Program-made: the position numbers and the translations under genes | Part shown: positions 14,319 to 23,115 of the stretch, piece by piece | How the letters are laid out: the number at the start of each line of letters is the position of its first letter | Numbering within the stretch: position 1 is the first letter of the stretch | Assembly: GCA_946482335.1 (NCBI GenBank) | Contig: CAMLRG010000057.1 | Location: 1-29,276, forward strand | Direction: 5' to 3' | DNA length: 29,276 bases | DNA from: an uncultured Duganella sp. | GTDB taxonomy: Bacteria > Pseudomonadota > Gammaproteobacteria > Burkholderiales > Burkholderiaceae | Notes under the pieces: model-generated | The model's input: the letters and a program-made list of their open reading frames with translations, nothing else | Databases searched by the model: none | What the model was told of the DNA's origin: nothing

Positions 14319-15431
14319 ATGAGAATTGGCATTCCTGCCGAGACCTGGGCAGGCGAGACCCGTGTTGCCGCGACTCCCGAGACCGTGAAGAAATTATCGG
14401 TGAATCACAGGGTGATCGTCCAGCATGGCGCGGGTATGGCGGCTTCAGTCACCGACGAGGCATATGCAGCTGCTGGCGCCATCATGGGCAGTGCGGCTGA
14501 GGCATTCAATGCCGATATCGTGCTCAAAGTACGGGCGCCGAATCAGGACGAGCGTGCGCTGATCAAACCGGGAACAGTACTGGTCGGCATGCTCAATCCC
14601 TTCGACGCCGACAACCTTGCCGCAATGGCAGCGTCTGGCCTACGGGCCTTCGCGTTGGAAGCCGTGCCGCGCATCACGCGCACGCAATCGATGGACGTCC
14701 TCTCATCGCAGGCCAACATCGCCGGCTACAAGGCGGTCATGGTGGGGGCACATACCTACCAGCGCTTCATGCCAATGCTGATGACGGCGGCCGGCACGGT
14801 GAAAGCCGCCCGCGTGCTGATCATGGGCGTGGGCGTGGCGGGGCTACAGGCCATTGCAACGGCCAAGCGCCTGGGCGCGGTCATCGAAGCGTCCGATGTA
14901 CGGCCGCCCGTGAAGGAACAGGTGGAGTCGCTGGGCGCGAAGTTTCTCGATGTGCCATACCTGACGGACGAGGAACGCGCGATTGCACAAGGCGCGGGCG
15001 GCTATGCGCGTCCCATGCCGCCGGATTGGATGAAACGCCAGGCGGAACTGGTGCATGAGCGCGCCAAACTCGCCGACATCATCATCACCACCGCCCTGGT
15101 CCCGGGGCGCACCGCGCCCGTGCTGATCAGCGAGGAAACGGTAAAGGCAATGAAGCCGGGCTCTGTGATCGTGGACCTGGCGGTGGCGCAGGGCGGCAAC
15201 TGTCAGCTCTCCGAGCCTGGCAAGACCGTGACCAGGCACGGCGTGCATATCGTGGGCGAGCCGGACCTGGCCTGCCAGGTGGCGGCCGATGCGTCCGCAT
15301 TGTACGCGCGCAATGTGCTCGACTTCCTCAAGCTGATCATCGGCAATGATGGCGCACTGGCCATCGAGCGCCAGGACGAAATCGTTAACGCGACGCTGGT
15401 ATGTGCCGACGGCGCGGTACTGCGCAATTAA
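14319..15431 (+). CDS. pntAA: NAD(P) transhydrogenase alpha subunit, part 1 (NAD-binding)
   Basis: 370-residue soluble dI domain of proton-translocating transhydrogenase, which uses the proton motive force to drive hydride transfer from NADH to NADP. The NAD site is [20 protein letters not shown] (GxGxxG 170-175). The conserved RQD loop is R118, Q123, D126 in [15 protein letters not shown], and [11 protein letters not shown] follows. As in Rhodospirillum rubrum, dI is a separate polypeptide. Start ATG 14319 has AGAGGA 5 bases upstream; longer in-frame extensions lack the family N-terminus MRIGIPAET. The next gene begins 11 bp downstream. Confidence 0.95.
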   Translation: MRIGIPAETWAGETRVAATPETVKKLSVNHRVIVQHGAGMAASVTDEAYAAAGAIMGSAAEAFNADIVLKVRAPNQDERALIKPGTVLVGMLNPFDADNLAAMAASGLRAFALEAVPRITRTQSMDVLSSQANIAGYKAVMVGAHTYQRFMPMLMTAAGTVKAARVLIMGVGVAGLQAIATAKRLGAVIEASDVRPPVKEQVESLGAKFLDVPYLTDEERAIAQGAGGYARPMPPDWMKRQAELVHERAKLADIIITTALVPGRTAPVLISEETVKAMKPGSVIVDLAVAQGGNCQLSEPGKTVTRHGVHIVGEPDLACQVAADASALYARNVLDFLKLIIGNDGALAIERQDEIVNATLVCADGAVLRN

Positions 15432-15442
15432 GGAGAAACGCA

Positions 15443-15760
15443 ATGGAAACCAGTCATACCATCATCAATCTGATCATCTTCGTCCTGGCTATCTACGTTG
15501 GCTACCACGTGGTCTGGAACGTGACGCCGGCGCTGCATACGCCATTGATGGCGGTGACCAATGCGGTGTCGGCCATCATCATCGTCGGCGCCATGCTGGC
15601 GGCAGGCTTGACCGAAGGGCTGACGGGCCGTGTGGCGGGCACGTTCGCGGTTGCGCTGGCGGCTGTCAACGTATTCGGCGGCTTCCTGGTCACCCAGCGC
15701 ATGCTGGAGATGTTCAGGAAGAAGCAACCCAGGGCCGCGCTGAAAGGAGGCAAATCGTGA
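15443..15760 (+). CDS. pntAB: NAD(P) transhydrogenase alpha subunit, part 2 (membrane)
   Basis: 105-residue membrane subunit carrying part of the dII proton channel. Three hydrophobic segments are visible (about 8-25, 38-57 and 65-82), with the family motif [19 protein letters not shown]. Start ATG 15443 has AAGGAG 7 bases upstream. It lies between pntAA and pntB, and its TGA overlaps the GTG start of pntB, indicating coupled translation of subunits of one inner-membrane complex. Confidence 0.95.
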   Translation: METSHTIINLIIFVLAIYVGYHVVWNVTPALHTPLMAVTNAVSAIIIVGAMLAAGLTEGLTGRVAGTFAVALAAVNVFGGFLVTQRMLEMFRKKQPRAALKGGKS

Positions 15761-17244
15761 ACATGGCGTTTGTCAGCATAAACCTGGTGACGATGCTGTA
15801 TCTCGTCGCTTCAGTATGCTTCATCCAGGCGCTGAAGGGGCTCTCCTCTCCCGCCAGCGCGCGCGTGGGCAATGCCTTCGGCATGAGCGGCATGGCCATT
15901 GCCGCCATCACTACCGTGGCGCTGATCCTCAAACTGCGTGCGGATGCCCTGGCTGCCGGGGCGCCCGGCCATGGCGGCACGGGACTGGCCCTGGTGGCCG
16001 TGGGCGTGGCGGCTGGCGGCGGCATCGGCGCCATGCTGGCCAAGCGCGTCGAAATGACCAGGATGCCGGAGCTGGTGGCGGCGATGCACTCGCTGATCGG
16101 CCTTGCCGCCGTATGCATCGCGGTCGCGGCGATCTCCGAGCCCCAGGCTTTCAGCATCGCTGCGCCGGGCCAGGCGCTGCCGCTGGGGAATCGCATCGAA
16201 CTCTGTATCGGCACCTTCGTCGGCGCCATCACTTTCTCCGGATCGGTGATCGCGTTTGGCAAGCTGTCAGGCAAGTACAAGTTCCGCCTGTTCCAGGGCG
16301 CGCCAGTGGTGTTCGGCGGACAGCATTTGCTGAACCTGGGGCTGGCCGCGTGCATGGCCGGCCTGGGCCTGCTCTTCGTCTTCACGCCCGGCACATCGCC
16401 TGCGTGGGCGCCTTTTCTGCTGATGACGGCCATCGCCTTCCTGCTCGGGGTGCTGATCATCATCCCGATCGGCGGTGCGGACATGCCTGTGGTGGTGTCG
16501 ATGCTGAACTCCTATTCCGGCTGGGCAGCGGCAGGCATCGGCTTTTCGCTGAATAACGCCATGCTGATCATTGCCGGCTCGCTGGTCGGCTCCAGTGGCG
16601 CAATCCTTTCCTACATCATGTGCAAGGCGATGAACCGTTCCTTCTTCAACGTGATTCTCGGCGGATTCGGCGGGGAAAGCGCGGGCGGCGGCAGCGCTGG
16701 CGCAGGTGCGCCACCAGCGCGCCCCGTGAATGCCGGCTCCGCCGATGATGCGGCTTTCATCATGACGAATGCGAATTCGGTCATCATCGTTCCTGGCTAT
16801 GGCCTGGCCGTGGCCCGGGCCCAGCATGCGTTGAAGGAACTGGTGGAGAAGCTCACTCACAAAGGCATCAGCGTAAAGTATGCGATCCATCCAGTGGCCG
16901 GGCGTATGCCGGGCCATATGAACGTGCTGCTGGCCGAAGCGGAAGTGCCTTACGACCAGGTATTCGAGATGGAAGATATCAACGGCGAATTCGGCCAGGC
17001 CGATGTCGCATTGGTGCTGGGCGCAAACGACGTGGTCAACCCCGCCGCCAGGGACCCAAAATCGCCGATCGCAGGAATGCCTATCCTGGAGGCGTACAAG
17101 GCGAAAAGCATCATCGTCAACAAGCGCTCGATGGCGTCAGGCTATGCAGGCCTGGACAATGACCTGTTCTATCAGCCAAATACGATGATGGTATTCGGCG
17201 ATGCCAAAAAAGTCATTGAGGATATAGTCAAGGCAACTGAGTGA
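15757..17244 (+). CDS. pntB: NAD(P) transhydrogenase beta subunit (membrane + NADP-binding)
   Basis: 495-residue subunit with several membrane helices of dII (about residues 5-290) and the C-terminal NADP-binding dIII. dIII shows [50 protein letters not shown] and [14 protein letters not shown] 15757 is chosen as start because GGAGG is 6 bases upstream and it overlaps the pntAB stop (GTGA). ATG 15763, two codons later, is the alternative. The three-gene transhydrogenase is inside a catabolic cluster, where it could supply NADPH to the GhrA-type reductase. A T-less hairpin follows the stop. Confidence 0.95.
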   Translation: MNMAFVSINLVTMLYLVASVCFIQALKGLSSPASARVGNAFGMSGMAIAAITTVALILKLRADALAAGAPGHGGTGLALVAVGVAAGGGIGAMLAKRVEMTRMPELVAAMHSLIGLAAVCIAVAAISEPQAFSIAAPGQALPLGNRIELCIGTFVGAITFSGSVIAFGKLSGKYKFRLFQGAPVVFGGQHLLNLGLAACMAGLGLLFVFTPGTSPAWAPFLLMTAIAFLLGVLIIIPIGGADMPVVVSMLNSYSGWAAAGIGFSLNNAMLIIAGSLVGSSGAILSYIMCKAMNRSFFNVILGGFGGESAGGGSAGAGAPPARPVNAGSADDAAFIMTNANSVIIVPGYGLAVARAQHALKELVEKLTHKGISVKYAIHPVAGRMPGHMNVLLAEAEVPYDQVFEMEDINGEFGQADVALVLGANDVVNPAARDPKSPIAGMPILEAYKAKSIIVNKRSMASGYAGLDNDLFYQPNTMMVFGDAKKVIEDIVKATE

Positions 17245-17254
17245 TTGGCCGGAC

Positions 17255-17269
17255 GCTGCGCGCCGCAGC
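17255..17269 (+). other. Hairpin GCTGCG-CGC-CGCAGC after pntB
   Basis: A perfect 6-bp GC-rich stem with a 3-base loop begins 10 bases after the pntB stop and ends 45 bases before the next start. No T-run follows, so it may stabilise the pnt mRNA end or slow polymerase rather than terminate fully. Confidence 0.4.
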
Positions 17270-17314
17270 AGGCGTGATGTATTGATTCCCAACTCAACCA
17301 ACATAGGAACTGGC

Positions 17315-18586
17315 ATGAAACTTGAATCGTACTGGCTCGATACCGCACCGCCCTTCCAGGCGGCGGCCCAGGGCGCCGTTCCGCCGCGAGCGGACGTAGT
17401 GGTGGTCGGTGGCGGCTTCACCGGTCTTTCAGCAGCCCTGGCACTGGCTGAGCGCGGCGCCACGGTCGTACTGCTGGAGGCCGGCCGCATCGTGGGCGAA
17501 GCATCCGGGCGCAATGGCGGGCATTGCAATACCGGCTTGGCACATGATTATGCTGCGCTCGCCAGCCGCCTCGGCGAGGAACGCGCCCGCGCATATTATG
17601 ACGCCTATAACGAGGCGGTGCGCACGGTCGAGGCCGTCGTGGCGCGTGAAAGGATCGACTGCGACTTCCGCCGCTGCGGTAAGCTGAAGCTGGCCGCCAA
17701 GCCAGAACACTACGATAAGCTGGCGCGCGCCTACGAATACCAATGCAAGGTCGAAACTGACATTAAGCTGGTGCCGCGATCGGAGCTGGCCAGCGAGATC
17801 GGCTCCGAGCAGTATTATGGCGGGCTGCTGCAGCCGCAAGGTGCCCAGATGCATATGGGCAAATTCGGCGTGGGTCTGGCCGAAGCCGCTTCGCGCGCCG
17901 GCGCCCTGCTCTTCCAGCACGCAGCGGTGCAGGACATTGAGCGCATCAGCGGTGGCTACCGCGTGAAGTCGGCGCGCGGCGACATCACGGCCGGCCAGGT
18001 CTTCCTTGCCACCGGCAATTCCAGCCTGGGGCCGTTCGGCCATTTCCGCCGGCGCCTGGTATCGGTCGGCAGCTTCATCATCGCCACCGAACCCCTGCCG
18101 CGCGAAGTGCTGGACCGCATCACGCCGTCGCGCCGCAACTACGTGACGACCAAGAATATCGGCAACTACTTCCGCATCACCCCCGATGAGCGTTTGCTGT
18201 TCGGTGGCCGCGCGCGCTTCGCCCTGTCCAATCCTGCCTCGGACGTCAAGAGTGGCCGTATCCTGCAGCAAGCCATGGCCCAGGTATTCCCCGAACTGGC
18301 GAACACACGCATCGATTACTGCTGGGGAGGCCTGGTGGACATGACCGCCGACCGCCTGCCGCGCGCGGGCCAGCACGAGGGCATGTTCTATTCGCTGGGC
18401 TATAGCGGCCATGGCGTGCAGATGTCCGTGCATATGGGCCGGCAAATGGCGGAAGTGATGGGCGGCCGCGCCGAGAGCAATCCGTGGCGCGACCTGGACT
18501 GGCCGGCGATTCCCGGCTATCACGGCAAGGCGTGGTTCCTCCCATTCGTGGGCGCGTATTACCGCCTGCAGGACATCCTGCACTAA
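17315..18586 (+). CDS. FAD-dependent amine/amino-acid oxidoreductase (PuuB/PauB/DadA-like)
   Basis: 423-residue DAO-family flavoprotein. The FAD motif is VVVVGGGFTGLSAALALAER (GxGxxG 32-37, E55), followed by SGRNGGH (64-70), the signature of gamma-glutamylputrescine oxidase-like proteins. The C-terminus has YSLGYSGHGVQMSVHMGRQM. Such enzymes oxidise secondary or glutamylated amines or D-amino acids to the imine/aldehyde or 2-oxoacid. Start ATG 17315 follows AGGAACTGGC; the shorter-spaced upstream codons add no conserved residues. A class III aminotransferase follows 163 bp downstream, a pairing also seen in polyamine catabolism. No glutamyl-polyamine synthetase or aldehyde dehydrogenase is present, so a polyamine role is unproven. 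Confidence 0.85.
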   Translation: MKLESYWLDTAPPFQAAAQGAVPPRADVVVVGGGFTGLSAALALAERGATVVLLEAGRIVGEASGRNGGHCNTGLAHDYAALASRLGEERARAYYDAYNEAVRTVEAVVARERIDCDFRRCGKLKLAAKPEHYDKLARAYEYQCKVETDIKLVPRSELASEIGSEQYYGGLLQPQGAQMHMGKFGVGLAEAASRAGALLFQHAAVQDIERISGGYRVKSARGDITAGQVFLATGNSSLGPFGHFRRRLVSVGSFIIATEPLPREVLDRITPSRRNYVTTKNIGNYFRITPDERLLFGGRARFALSNPASDVKSGRILQQAMAQVFPELANTRIDYCWGGLVDMTADRLPRAGQHEGMFYSLGYSGHGVQMSVHMGRQMAEVMGGRAESNPWRDLDWPAIPGYHGKAWFLPFVGAYYRLQDILH

Positions 18587-18749
18587 GGAGCGATCAGGCA
18601 CATGGCGCCTGGGATGAACCCGCTCAAGCATTAACTGCCGGGAATGACGCAAATTCGCCCCTTCCGCCGGGTTGGCAGGACATCAATCGACAGTTTCGGC
18701 TTGCGCGCCCGCTCTAACATGATTTCAGGATCACACGACGGAACCCATT

Positions 18750-20129
18750 ATGCAAAACACTTCTCTTACTGAACTTGACCGCAAGCACTTGATTCATCCC
18801 GTAACCAACTTCCGCGCCCATGAAAAGCGCGGTCCCACCATTCTCACTGAAGGAAATGGCGCATGGCTGCGCGACGCTAACGGCAATGAGCTACTCGATG
18901 CCTTTGCCGGCCTGTGGTGCGTGAACACCGGTTATGGACATCAAAGCATCGTCGAAGTAGCGATGGAGCAGATGCGGCGCCTGCCGTATGCGACGGGCTA
19001 TTTCAGCTTCGGCTCCGAGCCAGCTATCAGACTGGCCGCCAAGCTGGTGGAACTTGCGCCGCAGTCGCTCAAGCACGTGTACTTCACGCTGGGCGGTTCG
19101 GATGCCGTTGACGCCGCCATCCGCTATATCAGCTACTACCATCGCGCGCTGGGCAAGCCGGAACGCGACCAGTTCATTTCCCTGCAGCGCGGCTATCACG
19201 GCTCCTCGTCGAACGGCGCGGGCCTGACGGCCCTGCCGGTTTTCCACCGCAATTTCGGCCTGCCTTTGGCAAGCCAGCACTATATCTCTTCGCCCTATCC
19301 TTACCGTCATCCACAGGGGGCGGACCCGCAGGCGCTGATTGCCGCGTCGGTCGCTGAACTGCGCGCCAAGGTGGCGGAGCTCGGTAGCGACCGCGTGGCA
19401 GCGTTCTTCTGCGAGCCGGTGCAAGGCTCGGGTGGCGTAGTGGTGCCGCCGAAAGGCTGGCTGAAGGCGATGTCAGACGCCTGCCGCGAACTGGGCATCC
19501 TGCTCGTGGTCGATGAGGTCATCACCGGCTTTGGCCGCACCGGCCCCCTGTTCGCATGCGAGGCGGAAGGCGTCCAGCCGGACATGATGACCATGGCGAA
19601 AGGCCTGACTGCGGGCTACGCACCGATGGGTGCCCTGATGATGTCCGACGCCATCTACCATGCGATCGCCGAGGGCGCAGGTTCCGATATGCCAGTCGGC
19701 CATGGCCAGACTTACTCCGGACATCCAGTCAGTGCCGCGATCGGCCTCGAAGTGCTTCGCCTTTATCACGAAGGCGGCTTGCTGGCGAATTGCCAGACGC
19801 AGGCGCCACGCTTCGAACAAGGCCTGCGCGACCTGCTCGATCACCCCCTGGTTGGCGATGCCCGTAGCCGCGGGCTGCTCGGCGCGCTGGAACTGGTGTC
19901 CGACAAGGCCAACAAGACCGCGTTCGACCCGTCGCTGCGCATCCATGAGCGCATCAGCCAGGCTGCTGCACAGCAACGCGTGATCTTCCGTGCTTTCAAT
20001 GACGGCAACCTCGGCTTTGCACCAGCCCTTTGCTACACCGAGGCAGAACTCGACTTGCTGTTCAAGCGTTTGCGCACGACGCTGGACCAGGTGCTGGCAC
20101 AGGACGAGGTACGTCAAGCCTTACGCTGA
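18750..20129 (+). CDS. Class III PLP-dependent aminotransferase (omega-amino acid/diamine:pyruvate type)
   Basis: 459-residue fold-type I aminotransferase that moves an omega- or alpha-amino group to pyruvate or another oxoacid. Marks are LIHPVTNFRAHEKRGP at the N-terminus, AFAGLWCVNTGYGH, GGSDAVDAAIR (115-125), the cofactor Asp D255 in LLVVDEVITGFGRTG, and the Schiff-base lysine K284 in TMAKGLTAGYAPMGA. The N-terminal style resembles putrescine/beta-alanine:pyruvate transaminases. The 163-bp leader contains no clear promoter or terminator by eye. It is the last gene of the plus-strand metabolic cluster. The ammonia-lyase PbfA belongs to the same fold class and cannot be excluded from sequence alone. 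Confidence 0.88.
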   Translation: MQNTSLTELDRKHLIHPVTNFRAHEKRGPTILTEGNGAWLRDANGNELLDAFAGLWCVNTGYGHQSIVEVAMEQMRRLPYATGYFSFGSEPAIRLAAKLVELAPQSLKHVYFTLGGSDAVDAAIRYISYYHRALGKPERDQFISLQRGYHGSSSNGAGLTALPVFHRNFGLPLASQHYISSPYPYRHPQGADPQALIAASVAELRAKVAELGSDRVAAFFCEPVQGSGGVVVPPKGWLKAMSDACRELGILLVVDEVITGFGRTGPLFACEAEGVQPDMMTMAKGLTAGYAPMGALMMSDAIYHAIAEGAGSDMPVGHGQTYSGHPVSAAIGLEVLRLYHEGGLLANCQTQAPRFEQGLRDLLDHPLVGDARSRGLLGALELVSDKANKTAFDPSLRIHERISQAAAQQRVIFRAFNDGNLGFAPALCYTEAELDLLFKRLRTTLDQVLAQDEVRQALR

Positions 20130-20140
20130 ATTCTTGGCTA

Positions 20141-20166
20141 GCTATCGTCGCGCACCGCACGATAGC
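20141..20166 (+). terminator. Hairpin GCTATCGT-N10-ACGATAGC after the aminotransferase gene
   Basis: A perfect 8-bp inverted repeat (20141-20148 with 20159-20166) lies 11 bases after the aminotransferase stop. It is probably the end of the metabolic transcript, but no T-run follows, so termination may be factor-dependent. It could also be an operator for the next gene. Confidence 0.4.
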
Positions 20167-20187
20167 GACAGGCTTTCGGCAAATGCG

Positions 20188-20219
20188 CCCCGCGCGGGGA
20201 GAATGATGGCGTTCTCCTC
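20188..20219 (+). promoter_or_regulatory. Palindrome and hairpin in the leader of the PEP-CTERM gene
   Basis: CCCCGCGCGGGG (20188-20199) is a perfect 12-bp palindrome. It overlaps a second stem, GGGGAGAA with TTCTCCTC (20196-20203 with 20212-20219, one G-U pair, 8-base loop), which ends 14 bases before the ATG at 20234. The two structures share the GGGG and are mutually exclusive. This could be a translational switch or an operator. No -24/-12 sigma-54 box of the kind known for some PEP-CTERM genes was found. Confidence 0.35.
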
Positions 20220-20233
20220 GACGGGGCTGCAAA

Positions 20234-21022
20234 ATGAAGACAAGAAACTTTCTGATGTCCGCCGCCATGGTGGCATCGGCGGCAGTGGCCGCGCCGGCTG
20301 CGGCCGGCACCTTTGACGGCGGCGTCCCTGCCGCCTGGCAATGCACCGGCAGTTGCGGGACGTCGGGCGCCAACGGCGTGGTGCCGCTGGCGCCGGGCGG
20401 CGGCAGCGCCTATGGCTGGATCTCGAGCTACGGCAGCACCGCCGAAGTGGCATTGCCTGGCGTCGGCGGCATTGGCGCGGCGGCCAATGGGTCCACCCTG
20501 CGTTCGATCTCCTTCACGGCCGCAGCCGGCGCGGACCTGGACTTCCGCTTCAATTACATCAGCACCGACGGCGCCGGCTACGCCGACTACGCGTGGGCGC
20601 GGCTGCTGGATAGCGGAAATACACAGGTTGCCCTGCTGTTCACCGCCCGCACCAACGAAAACGGCGACGCCATCCCCGGCTTCGACATGCCGGCGCCTGT
20701 GGCAACGCTGACGCCTTTCCCCGTCGCCGTCGCCGCCGGGCAGACCATGTGGGCGCCGCTTGGCCCCGATTCCGACGAGTGCTACGACACCGGTTGCGGC
20801 GCCACCGGCTGGGTGCGTGCCCAGTACCAGATCGCCAACGCGGGCAATTACCGCCTGGAGTTCGGCGTGACCAATTGGGATGACGAAGACTTCGACTCGG
20901 GCCTGGCGTTCGACGCCATCAGCGTCGATGGCGCGCCCCTGCCGATTCCCGAGCCGGGACAGTATGCGATGCTGCTGGCCGGCCTGGCCATGCTCGGCAC
21001 ACTCAGGCGCCGGCCGCGCTGA
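20234..21022 (+). CDS. PEP-CTERM sorting-domain protein (NF038132-like)
   Basis: 262-residue exported protein. Residues 1-24 are a Sec signal peptide ending in AAAG. The middle is Gly/Ala/Asp-rich beta-type sequence with four Cys (WQCTGSCGTSG, CYDTGCGATG). The C-terminus is a textbook PEP-CTERM tag: PIPEPGQ, a hydrophobic helix (YAMLLAGLAMLGTL) and RRRPR. Such tags are recognised by exosortase (XrtA/EpsH), and the proteins are linked to exopolysaccharide and floc or biofilm formation. No exosortase gene lies in the window, so it must be elsewhere. The ribosome site is weak (GGGG about 9 bases upstream) and lies by overlapping hairpins. Confidence 0.88.
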   Translation: MKTRNFLMSAAMVASAAVAAPAAAGTFDGGVPAAWQCTGSCGTSGANGVVPLAPGGGSAYGWISSYGSTAEVALPGVGGIGAAANGSTLRSISFTAAAGADLDFRFNYISTDGAGYADYAWARLLDSGNTQVALLFTARTNENGDAIPGFDMPAPVATLTPFPVAVAAGQTMWAPLGPDSDECYDTGCGATGWVRAQYQIANAGNYRLEFGVTNWDDEDFDSGLAFDAISVDGAPLPIPEPGQYAMLLAGLAMLGTLRRRPR

Positions 21023-21030
21023 CTGCGGGC

Positions 21031-21900
21031 ATGGCCAGGATCCGGATCGGCATTTCCGGCTGGCGCTACACTCCCTGGCGCGGCGTATTCTATCCGCCTG
21101 ACCTGGTGCAGGCGCGCGAGCTGGAATTTGCCTCGCGCGCGGTGCCGACCATCGAAATCAACGGCTCGTTCTACTCGCTGCAGCGGCCGCAAAGCTACCA
21201 GGCCTGGTATGACGCCACGCCGGACGGCTTCGTCTTCGCCCACAAGGGCAACCGCTACATCACCCACATCCGCCGCCTGCGCGAGCCCGAGAAGCCCCTG
21301 GCCAATGTGTTTGCCAGCGGCGTCCTGCTGTTGCGCGAAAAGCTCGGGCCCTTCCTGTGGCAGTTCCCACCCAACTTCAAATTCGACGAGGCGCTGTTCG
21401 AGCACTTCTTCAGCCTGCTGCCGCAGGATACCGAGCAAGCCGCCGCCCTCGCCCGCCGCCACGAGCCGCGCATGGAAGGCCGCGCCGCCACCGAAACCGA
21501 CGCGCGGCGCAAGGTGTTGCACGCCATCGAAATCCGCAATGAATCGTTCGCCGATCCGGTTTTCGTGCGGCTGCTGCGGAAATACAAGGTGGCGCTGGTG
21601 GTCGCCGATACGGCCGGCAAATGGCCGGACTACGAGGACGTCACGGCGGGATTCATGTATCTGCGCCTGCACGGCGAGAAGGAACTCTATGCCAGCGGCT
21701 ACACGCCGGCATCGCTCGAGCGCTGGGCCGACCGCATCCGCGCCTGGTCGGGCGGCGGGCAGCCCGCCGACGCAAAGCTGATCGCCGATAGCGCGCCGCC
21801 GCGGCGCGCCAGCCGCGACGTCTACTGCTACTTCGACAATGACGTGAAAGTCCACGCGCCCTTCGACGCGCAGTCCCTGGCGCAGCGCCTGGCCGCCTAG
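21031..21900 (+). CDS. DUF72 (YecE-like) TIM-barrel protein
   Basis: 289-residue DUF72-family protein of unknown function. Family marks are IRIGISGWRYTPWRGVFYP at the N-terminus, IEINGSFYSLQRPQSYQAW, FVFAHKGNRYITH, FLWQFPPNF, HAIEIRNESF, YLRLHGEKELYASGY and VYCYFDNDVKVHAPFDA. Length is normal for the family. It begins 8 bp after the PEP-CTERM stop and may be cotranscribed, though the two have no known connection. Its last four bases overlap the 3' end of the convergent ClC gene. Confidence 0.9.
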   Translation: MARIRIGISGWRYTPWRGVFYPPDLVQARELEFASRAVPTIEINGSFYSLQRPQSYQAWYDATPDGFVFAHKGNRYITHIRRLREPEKPLANVFASGVLLLREKLGPFLWQFPPNFKFDEALFEHFFSLLPQDTEQAAALARRHEPRMEGRAATETDARRKVLHAIEIRNESFADPVFVRLLRKYKVALVVADTAGKWPDYEDVTAGFMYLRLHGEKELYASGYTPASLERWADRIRAWSGGGQPADAKLIADSAPPRRASRDVYCYFDNDVKVHAPFDAQSLAQRLAA

Positions 21901-23111
21901 TCGCCGACAGTCAAGGGCTTGCGCTGCGCGCGGTAAATTCCCGAGTGGCCGGAGAACATGAAGGATACGACGCATGCCAGCGCCGCATAAGGGCCGATGG
22001 CAGGCCCGAACAATTCCATCGCCATCACGGTGCAGGCCAGCGGCGTATTGGCGGCGCCGGCGAAGACCGCGACAAAGCCGATCGCCGCCAGCAGCGGGAA
22101 TGGCAGGTGCAGGATGGGCGCCAGCACGTTGCCCAGGGTGGCCCCGATATTGAACAGCGGCGTCACTTCGCCGCCCTTGAAACCGGTGCCCAGCGAGCCC
22201 ACGGTAAACACGAATTTGCCAAGCCAGTCCCACCAGTCGAGCGGGACGCGGAACGCTTCCACCATCGGCCCGATGCCGAGGCCAAGGTAACGGTGCAGGT
22301 CGACACCGGACGCGGTGCCGGCGCCGACGACGGCCGCGATGGCAAGGCCGCCCAGGAAGGGCCGCAGCGGCGCGTAAGCGATGCGCGCCTTCATCCAGGC
22401 GGCCAGCCCGTGCGTGGCGGCGGCGAAAGCACGCCCCACCAGGCCGAAGACGATACCGGCCGCCACCACCGCGGCCAGCGCCAGCACCAGGGGACCATCC
22501 GGTGCGCCCAGCATGCCGGCCGGATAATGGGTATGGCCCACACCCCAGGCGCGCGTCACCAGGTCGGCCAATATGGCAGCCAGCATGCACGGAAAAACCG
22601 CGGCCAGGCGCATGCGCCCCACCACCAGCACTTCCAGTCCGAAGATTGCGCCCGCCAACGGCGTGCCGAATACGGAAGCGAAACCGGCACTGATGCCGGC
22701 CATCAGCACCGTGCTGCGGTCTTCGCGCTGCAGCCTGAACACGTGGGTCAATTGGTCGGCCAGTGCGCCGCCCATCTGGACCGCCGTGCCCTCGCGCCCC
22801 ACCGATGCGCCGAACAGGTGCGACACCACGGTGCTGCACAGGATCAGCGGCGCAAGGCGCAAGGGAACCACATTCTTCGGGTCGTGGATTTCGTCGATCA
22901 GCAGGTTGTTGCCCGCTTCGACGCGGCTGCCCACGTGCAGGTAGATCCAGCCGACGGCGAAGCCGGCCAATGGCAGCAGCCACACCACCCAGCGATAAGC
23001 TTCACGCCAGGCGGTGGCCACGTCCAGCGCCACCAGGAAGAAAGCGGAAGCGCTGCCGGCAAGCACCGCGACGATGCCGGCCAGCAGGCTCCATTTCACC
23101 AGGTAGCGCAA
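21897..23111 (-). CDS. ClC-family antiporter, probably fluoride/proton type (CLC-F)
   Basis: 404-residue multi-helix ClC transporter. The selectivity-region motif is GASVGREGTAVQMG, with Thr where chloride-type ClCs have Pro (GK/REGP), and GNNLLIDEIHDP stands where they have GSGIP. From what I recall of the family these differences mark the fluoride-exporting CLC-F branch. The gating Glu is the E of GREGT. FGTPLAGAIFGLEV and GFKGGEVTPLFNIGATLG are also present. The only good start is TTG 23111, 4 bp after the multicopper-oxidase stop; GTG at 23099 is an alternative. It is the last gene of the copper-type operon. No fluoride riboswitch precedes it. An anion or pH-balancing role is an alternative. 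Confidence 0.8.
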   Translation of the reverse strand: MRYLVKWSLLAGIVAVLAGSASAFFLVALDVATAWREAYRWVVWLLPLAGFAVGWIYLHVGSRVEAGNNLLIDEIHDPKNVVPLRLAPLILCSTVVSHLFGASVGREGTAVQMGGALADQLTHVFRLQREDRSTVLMAGISAGFASVFGTPLAGAIFGLEVLVVGRMRLAAVFPCMLAAILADLVTRAWGVGHTHYPAGMLGAPDGPLVLALAAVVAAGIVFGLVGRAFAAATHGLAAWMKARIAYAPLRPFLGGLAIAAVVGAGTASGVDLHRYLGLGIGPMVEAFRVPLDWWDWLGKFVFTVGSLGTGFKGGEVTPLFNIGATLGNVLAPILHLPFPLLAAIGFVAVFAGAANTPLACTVMAMELFGPAIGPYAALACVVSFMFSGHSGIYRAQRKPLTVGD

Positions 23112-23115
23112 CTGC

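Noticed and set aside
20130..20233. Sigma-54 promoter for the PEP-CTERM gene
   Set aside because: I checked the GG-N10-GC spacing at each GG in the gap and found no match.
20848..22983. Open frame of about 711 codons on the minus strand
   Set aside because: It crosses the ClC, DUF72 and PEP-CTERM genes in the wrong frames; no recognisable domain.
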